Shown here piece by piece: positions 6,282 through 10,198 of a stretch of DNA of 10,198 nt (positions are counted from its first letter, which is position 1; every line of letters begins with the position of its first letter). Below the pieces are notes generated by a model. That model was not told the origin of the DNA. It made no database searches and worked only from the letters and a program-made list of their open reading frames with translations. Origin of the DNA: a bacterium (GTDB taxonomy: Bacteria; Patescibacteriota; Minisyncoccia; UBA6257; JAGGUH01). The translations under genes were made by a program, and so were the position numbers. Location: NCBI GenBank assembly GCA_021158645.1, contig JAGGUH010000032.1:1-10198 (forward strand), written 5' to 3'.

Positions 6282-6301
6282 ATTCAACAAGGCCGAATTT
6301 A
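6279..6301 (+). terminator. Weak stem-loop after the metallophosphoesterase gene
   Basis: TAAATTC (6279-6285, beginning in the stop codon) pairs with GAATTTA (6295-6301) around a 9-nt loop AACAAGGCC. A seven-T run follows at about 6306-6312. The stem is AT-rich and weak, and the T-run is a few bases away, so it may be a partial terminator or a processing site. Its GGCCGAATT sequence recurs as GGTCGAATT in the next intergenic gap. Confidence 0.35.
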
Positions 6302-6322
6302 TTAATTTTTTTAATTTATATT

Positions 6323-6925
6323 ATGAAAATCAACATTCCTTCTAAATATAAAAAAATCTGGGAGAGAGCCGAGCCATTGTTGAAAAAATGTAGACCCGGT
6401 GATTTAATTCATGCCAAACAAACGGCTGAACTGGTTTATAATTTTATTAAAACCCATAAAAAAGGCGATATGGATATCCTTATTCCTGTAGCAATTTTCC
6501 ATGATATTGGTCATGCAGCAATTTTACCAGAACATTTCGAGAAAATTTCTGGATTAAAAAAACTCCCCAATTCAAAACTAGTCCATATGTTAACCGGCGC
6601 TAAAATTGCCAAAGAAATTCTAACGAAAATTAAATATCCTAAAAGCAAAACAAAAGAAATCATAGAGATAATTAGCATCCATGATATGGAAGAACCTAAA
6701 TGGTTCGATACAAAAAACAAAAAAATATTTCGAGATTTGGATCATTTAGATAGATTTTCTAAGAAAAGATTTAAAACGATTCTTAATCTCACTAATTGGA
6801 CGCCCAAACAATTAATAGAATATCTAAAGAAAAAAGAAATTCCTTTTTTCTTTAATCGAGAAATTAAAGAAATAGCCGAAGAAATGCTTAAAGAAAGAGA
6901 AAAAGAATATAAATTGCTATCTTAA
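6323..6925 (+). CDS. HD-domain metal-dependent phosphohydrolase
   Basis: A 200-aa soluble protein with the HD superfamily metal-binding pattern: H30 (LIHAKQTAELV), the HD pair H60-D61 in AIFHDIGHAAI, H64, H88, a further His-Asp pair at H120-D121 (SIHDMEEP), and the downstream Asp in RDLDHLDRF (140-143). HD proteins of this type remove phosphates from nucleotides or signalling nucleotides; this one lacks extra sensor or RelA/SpoT-type domains, so no specific substrate can be assigned. It sits between two genes for other hydrolases on the same strand, with 41 nt upstream and 65 nt downstream, each containing a stem-loop. The ATG at 6323 is preceded by a T/A-rich leader with no Shine-Dalgarno. 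Confidence 0.88.
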   Translation: MKINIPSKYKKIWERAEPLLKKCRPGDLIHAKQTAELVYNFIKTHKKGDMDILIPVAIFHDIGHAAILPEHFEKISGLKKLPNSKLVHMLTGAKIAKEILTKIKYPKSKTKEIIEIISIHDMEEPKWFDTKNKKIFRDLDHLDRFSKKRFKTILNLTNWTPKQLIEYLKKKEIPFFFNREIKEIAEEMLKEREKEYKLLS

Positions 6926-6943
6926 AAATCAAAGATTAGAAAT

Positions 6944-6963
6944 CCCAATTTGGTCGAATTGGG
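6944..6963 (+). terminator. Stem-loop between the HD and MBL-fold genes
   Basis: CCCAATT (6944-6950) and AATTGGG (6957-6963) form a perfect 7-bp stem around the loop TGGTCG. Only a mixed TATTTATAAAATTT follows, not a clean T-tract, so termination would be partial at best. It shares the GG(C/T)CGAATT motif with the structure at 6279-6301. The alternative is an mRNA processing or stabilising hairpin. Confidence 0.45.
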
Positions 6964-6990
6964 TATTTATAAAATTTAAATAAAAAATCT

Positions 6991-7653
6991 ATGCTAAAAA
7001 TTACTTTTCTTGGTTGGGCAAATTTTATTGTTGAAGGAAGGGAAAAAACAATTTGTTTTGATCCATTCTTTGAGGCCGATAAAAGGGCAGATATAATTTT
7101 AATTTCTCATTCTCATCCTGATCATTGTAGTTTAGAAGTAATTGAAAAAATGAAAAAAGAAAATACAATAATTCTTGCCAACGAAGAAACAGCAAAAAAT
7201 GTTCCGGGAGTCGAAAAAATAAAAATTGGAGAGCAAAAAGAAATTAATGGCATAAAAGCAGAAGCAGTGTATGCTTATAATTTAAATATCCCGAATCATC
7301 AAAAAGGCAAAGATTTGGGATTTGTAGTAGAAATAGAAGGAAAAAGAATTTATCATGCCGGAGATACAGATTTTATTCCAGAAATGAAAGAAATTAAAAA
7401 TATTGATTTAGCCCTTTTGCCGGTAGGAGGAACATACACAATGGATGTTTCTCAAGCAATAGAGGCAGTAAAAACTATTCAACCAAAAATAGTAATTCCA
7501 ATGCATTATGGCAAAATAGAGGTTGAGTTTCAAGGAGAAGTTCATAAAATCGAACTATCAGCAAATATAGACGAGTTTAAAAAGAAAGTAGAAGAAGAAA
7601 CAAATACCAAAGTAGTAGTTTTATCAAAAAACGAAGAATATATTTTAGAATAA
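6991..7653 (+). CDS. UlaG-like metallo-beta-lactamase-fold hydrolase (UPF0173-type)
   Basis: A 220-aa MBL-fold metal-dependent hydrolase. The di-metal motif HSHPDH is at 40-45 (H40, H42, D44, H45). Further ligands are H122 and D125 in YHAGDTD, and H172 in IPMHYG. The segment PVGGTYTMDVSQAIEAV fits the UPF0173/UlaG branch, whose members include a lactonase (UlaG) and many of unknown substrate. The N-terminus MLKITFLGWANF carries Trp where the family usually has GHA/GHS. The protein appears complete and cytoplasmic. The stop is 2 nt before the ATG of the second phosphohistidine gene, implying tight translational coupling and a shared task. Confidence 0.9.
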   Translation: MLKITFLGWANFIVEGREKTICFDPFFEADKRADIILISHSHPDHCSLEVIEKMKKENTIILANEETAKNVPGVEKIKIGEQKEINGIKAEAVYAYNLNIPNHQKGKDLGFVVEIEGKRIYHAGDTDFIPEMKEIKNIDLALLPVGGTYTMDVSQAIEAVKTIQPKIVIPMHYGKIEVEFQGEVHKIELSANIDEFKKKVEEETNTKVVVLSKNEEYILE

Positions 7654-7655
7654 TT

Positions 7656-9209
7656 ATGCCTAAAGCAAAACCTCAACCAAAATGGTTTATTTGTCAGCAG
7701 TGGGGCATATGGGTACCATTGATGCCAGCAATTTTAACTTTGTTTAAAGTAATTACCGAAAGAAAATTCATTCAAGCCACCGGAGTAAAATGTGTAGATT
7801 TTTTATTAGAACTCACTTCTTCTTCTGTAAAGTTTTGGGTTCGTGAGGATCAATGGCAAAATTTTTGCCATAAATGTTATTTAAAAGTTAAAAAAAACCC
7901 TTCAGTTCAGAAAAGGTTAGTTAAAGAATTTTTAAGAAGAGTACCTAATTTTTTAAAATTCTGCCGCAAAGTTTATGAAAATAATTTATCCCAAAAAACA
8001 AACAAAGAAATTTGGCAACTTTACGAAAAATACATTTCTCTTTATGAAGATATTTATATTTGGGGAGAATCATTTGCTTTTGGAGCAAGATTTGATCTGT
8101 CAGAATATTTAAAAAATTATTTGTCTAAAAAAGGAAAAGAAAAAAATTTTTCAAATAGTGAAATTAATAATGCTTTTAATCTTTTAATTACACCAAAAGA
8201 AAAACCATTTACCACTGAAGAAAGAGAAGAATTATTAAAAATTGTTTTAAAAATAGAAAAAAATCCAAAATTAAAGAAATTCTTTCTACAACCTTTAAAA
8301 TCAATTGAAAAAGAAATCGAAAAACACCCTCAAATCAATCAACTTATTGAAAAGCATACTCAAAATTGGCAATGGGTGCCTTACAATTATGGGGCTTATC
8401 TTTTTGATAAAAGTCATTTTCTAAAAGAAATTTCTGAGTTAATTAAAAAAGGAAACGCTCAAAAAGAACTAAAAGAAATTCAAATAAAATACCAAACTTT
8501 AGTCAAAAAGCAAAAAGAAATTATAAAAAAATTCGGAATCGATAATTATCATCAAAAACTTTTCGAAGCGATGCAGTTTAATAGTTTTATTATTGACTAC
8601 AAAAAGAAAATTTTTACTATTTCCCATTTTTATATTAATTTTTCCTTAATGAAAGAAATTGCCTCTCGTTTAGGAATTGAACAAAAATTAGCCCATTGCC
8701 TGCTTAAAGAAGAGGTAAAAGATGCTTTACTTATTGATAGAATGCCCACGGTAAAAACATTAAAAGAAAGATATAAACGTTCTGTAATTCTTGTATCTAA
8801 TGGAAAAATTAAACTTACTATTGGCAAAGAAGCCGAAGAGTTTTTAAAAAAATTTAATCTCGAAGAAGAATTCAAAAAAGAAATTAAAGAGTTCAAAGGT
8901 GAAGTTGCCTCTCAAGGAATTACCAAAGGAACAGCAAAAATCATTCTCAGCCCTAAAGATTTTGGAAAAATGAAAAAAGGCGATATATTAGTCGCCCATA
9001 TGACTACCCCTGAATTTATGCCTGTTATCAAAAAAACCAAAGCGATTATCACAGATGAAGGCGGCATTACTTGCCATGCCGCCATTGTCTCCCGCGAATT
9101 AGGCATTCCTTGTATTATCGGCACCAAAATCGCAACCAAAGTTCTAAAAGATGGAGATTTAGTTGAAGTAGATGCCCAAAATGGAATGGTGAGAATTTTT
9201 AAAAAATAA
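7656..9209 (+). CDS. PEP-utilising-type phosphohistidine swivel-domain protein (copy 2)
   Basis: A 517-aa paralogue of the protein at 4207-5784. The C-terminal swivel domain has TDEGGITCHAAIVSREL with the phospho-accepting His at 474, then IPCIIGT and KDGDLVEVDAQNG. The middle carries HTQNWQWVPYNY (234-245), matching HRKKYEWLPYAY of copy 1, and several helical blocks align between the two, for example FFLQPLKSIEKEIEKHPQ with IFLNQPVSKVLEIIKKNP. The N-terminal 100 residues are more divergent and contain several Trp and Cys residues. No ATP-grasp or PEP barrel is seen. Its ATG lies 2 nt after the MBL gene stop and no Shine-Dalgarno is seen, so translation probably depends on coupling. Around the catalytic motif (about 9060-9135) codons are more GC-rich than in the rest of the gene. 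Exact role unknown. Confidence 0.85.
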   Translation: MPKAKPQPKWFICQQWGIWVPLMPAILTLFKVITERKFIQATGVKCVDFLLELTSSSVKFWVREDQWQNFCHKCYLKVKKNPSVQKRLVKEFLRRVPNFLKFCRKVYENNLSQKTNKEIWQLYEKYISLYEDIYIWGESFAFGARFDLSEYLKNYLSKKGKEKNFSNSEINNAFNLLITPKEKPFTTEEREELLKIVLKIEKNPKLKKFFLQPLKSIEKEIEKHPQINQLIEKHTQNWQWVPYNYGAYLFDKSHFLKEISELIKKGNAQKELKEIQIKYQTLVKKQKEIIKKFGIDNYHQKLFEAMQFNSFIIDYKKKIFTISHFYINFSLMKEIASRLGIEQKLAHCLLKEEVKDALLIDRMPTVKTLKERYKRSVILVSNGKIKLTIGKEAEEFLKKFNLEEEFKKEIKEFKGEVASQGITKGTAKIILSPKDFGKMKKGDILVAHMTTPEFMPVIKKTKAIITDEGGITCHAAIVSRELGIPCIIGTKIATKVLKDGDLVEVDAQNGMVRIFKK

Positions 9210-9248
9210 AAATAAATATAATAATCACAAATCTTTTTTAAAATCTCT

Positions 9249-10097
9249 ATGCCAAACTTTGAATTTTTTATTTCAAGACATTCCAAAAAATTGAAAAAAG
9301 GAGAAAAAGGATTCGAGAAATATCCCGGCCTTTCTGAAGAGGGAATAGAATTAGCCAAAGAACGTGGATTAAAAGAAGTTTTAGATTTTATAGAAAAAAC
9401 TGAACCAAAATCAGTGATTTTTTTAGGTGGCGCTTCTGAAATAGCAAGAACTAAATCTACTTTAAAAATTTACTCAGAGACCTTAAAAGAAATTCTTCAA
9501 AAAGAACCAGAAAAATATTTAGTAATTACTCAAAAAGAGATTGCTGATCCTAAAAAAAGTTATACTAAAATAGTAGAAGAAGTGTTAAAAGAAATTCAAG
9601 CAAATCCCAATAAAAAAGTGGTTATTGACTTTCCTTTATTTTTAAAACAATTTTCTTTAATCAAACATGGCTGGTTAAATAAAAAAGGTGAATATAGTGA
9701 TTATTTTAAAAAACTTACAGAAATTTATAGCAAAGACGCAGAAAAAATGTTTGAATTATGGTTAAAAACAGAAGGAAAAATAGAAAATATAAAAGGACCT
9801 TCTCCTCAAGAAATTGCCAAAGATTATCTAGAGGGAATAAAAAGATTAAAGAAATTTCTTCAAAAATTCATCAAGGATCGTCCAATAGCAATTGGAATTG
9901 TTGGTCATAGTTGGGAATTAGATACTTTAATTACTTATTTAAGCACTGGAAAAGTAGATTTAGAAAACTTTAAAAAAGTTTGCGGAGACGAAACTATTAA
10001 AGAAACCGAATTAGGTTCTGTTTCTATTGAGGGAAACAAATTAAAACTTTCTTATCGAGGAAAAGTTTTTGAAAAATCTCTAAATTATTCTTTATAA
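9249..10097 (+). CDS. Divergent histidine-phosphatase (phosphoglycerate mutase-like) superfamily protein
   Basis: A 282-aa protein with the marks of the histidine phosphatase fold. SRHSKK near the N-terminus gives the catalytic Arg-His (R10, H11; the usual RHG is RHS). YPGLSEEGIELAKERG corresponds to the LTxxGxxQA segment. GGASEIARTKST (60-71) supplies the second Arg (R67). GIVGHSWELD supplies the second catalytic His (H220). The roughly 150 residues between R67 and H220 are a lysine-rich insertion larger than in the small branch enzymes. Members dephosphorylate small molecules or proteins by way of a phosphohistidine intermediate. The gene starts 39 nt after copy 2; TATAAT at 9217-9222 lacks a -35 partner. 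Whether it acts on the neighbouring phosphohistidine proteins is unknown; the superfamily does include phosphohistidine phosphatases (SixA). Confidence 0.8.
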   Translation: MPNFEFFISRHSKKLKKGEKGFEKYPGLSEEGIELAKERGLKEVLDFIEKTEPKSVIFLGGASEIARTKSTLKIYSETLKEILQKEPEKYLVITQKEIADPKKSYTKIVEEVLKEIQANPNKKVVIDFPLFLKQFSLIKHGWLNKKGEYSDYFKKLTEIYSKDAEKMFELWLKTEGKIENIKGPSPQEIAKDYLEGIKRLKKFLQKFIKDRPIAIGIVGHSWELDTLITYLSTGKVDLENFKKVCGDETIKETELGSVSIEGNKLKLSYRGKVFEKSLNYSL

Positions 10098-10113
10098 AAT
10101 AAAGCAATAATCT

Positions 10114-10198
10114 ATGAGAAAAACAATCTCTAAAAACAAAAAATGGGAGAAAATTTGGACTAGTAAATATTCTTTTTTTAATTGTGTTATTTTTGGTG
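10114..10198 (+). CDS. Start of an unidentified gene, cut by the window end
   Basis: An ATG 16 nt after the preceding stop opens a frame that stays open for 28 codons to the window edge. It encodes a basic start (MRKTISKNKKWEKIWTSK) followed by YSFFNCVIFG. The position and strand fit a further member of the cluster. The basic stretch followed by hydrophobic residues could be the start of a membrane segment, but too little is present to say. No family is recognised. Confidence 0.45.
   Translation, partial: MRKTISKNKKWEKIWTSKYSFFNCVIFG

Noticed and set aside
9217..9222. TATAAT before the histidine-phosphatase-like gene as a separate promoter
   Set aside because: There is no -35-like element at suitable spacing, and such hexamers are expected by chance in DNA this AT-rich.
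8912..9358. Minus-strand 148-codon open frame across the end of the second phosphohistidine gene and the start of the next gene
   Set aside because: It lies antisense to two well-supported coding regions, including the catalytic motif, and has no family signature.

Overview
This window looks like Candidate Phyla Radiation (Patescibacteria-type) DNA. The evidence is a strongly AT-rich composition, tightly packed genes all on the + strand apart from one remnant, start codons with no recognisable Shine-Dalgarno sequence, a divergent FolD, and two phosphohistidine-domain proteins of a kind I associate with these genomes. This placement is inference from composition and protein style; no marker gene here proves it.

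Region 1-281 is non-coding. It holds a GC-rich near-palindrome (61-121) and degenerate A/T repeats (about 129-200), then a possible -10 box before leuS. leuS (282-2738) and folD (2743-3567) lie 4 nt apart and form a housekeeping pair for leucyl-tRNA synthesis and one-carbon folate metabolism.

Region 3568-4206 is the one long gene-poor stretch downstream. It contains a decayed, internally deleted insertion sequence. A minus-strand fragment of a transposase N-terminus (3699-3941) lies between imperfect terminal inverted repeats (3613-3641 and 3939-3965). Further out are copies of a TCTAATnCAAAATGAG-like box on both sides. The catalytic core is gone. A good sigma70-type promoter and a leader stem-loop follow and lead into the next gene cluster.

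Region 4207-10198 is a co-directional cluster. In order it encodes a PEP-utilising-type phosphohistidine protein, a YfcE-like metallophosphoesterase, an HD-domain hydrolase, a UlaG-like metallo-beta-lactamase-fold hydrolase, a second phosphohistidine protein homologous to the first over its full length, a histidine-phosphatase-like protein, and the start of an unidentified gene. Both phosphohistidine proteins end in a PpsA-like swivelling domain with the phospho-accepting histidine intact. Both lack a recognisable ATP-grasp domain and PEP-binding barrel, so the enzyme that loads and unloads the phosphate is not evident. The cluster is therefore rich in phosphoryl-transfer and phosphate-hydrolysis folds, with no substrate that can be read from the sequence. 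This is the most interesting functional puzzle in the window; the IS remnant is the clearest structural find.
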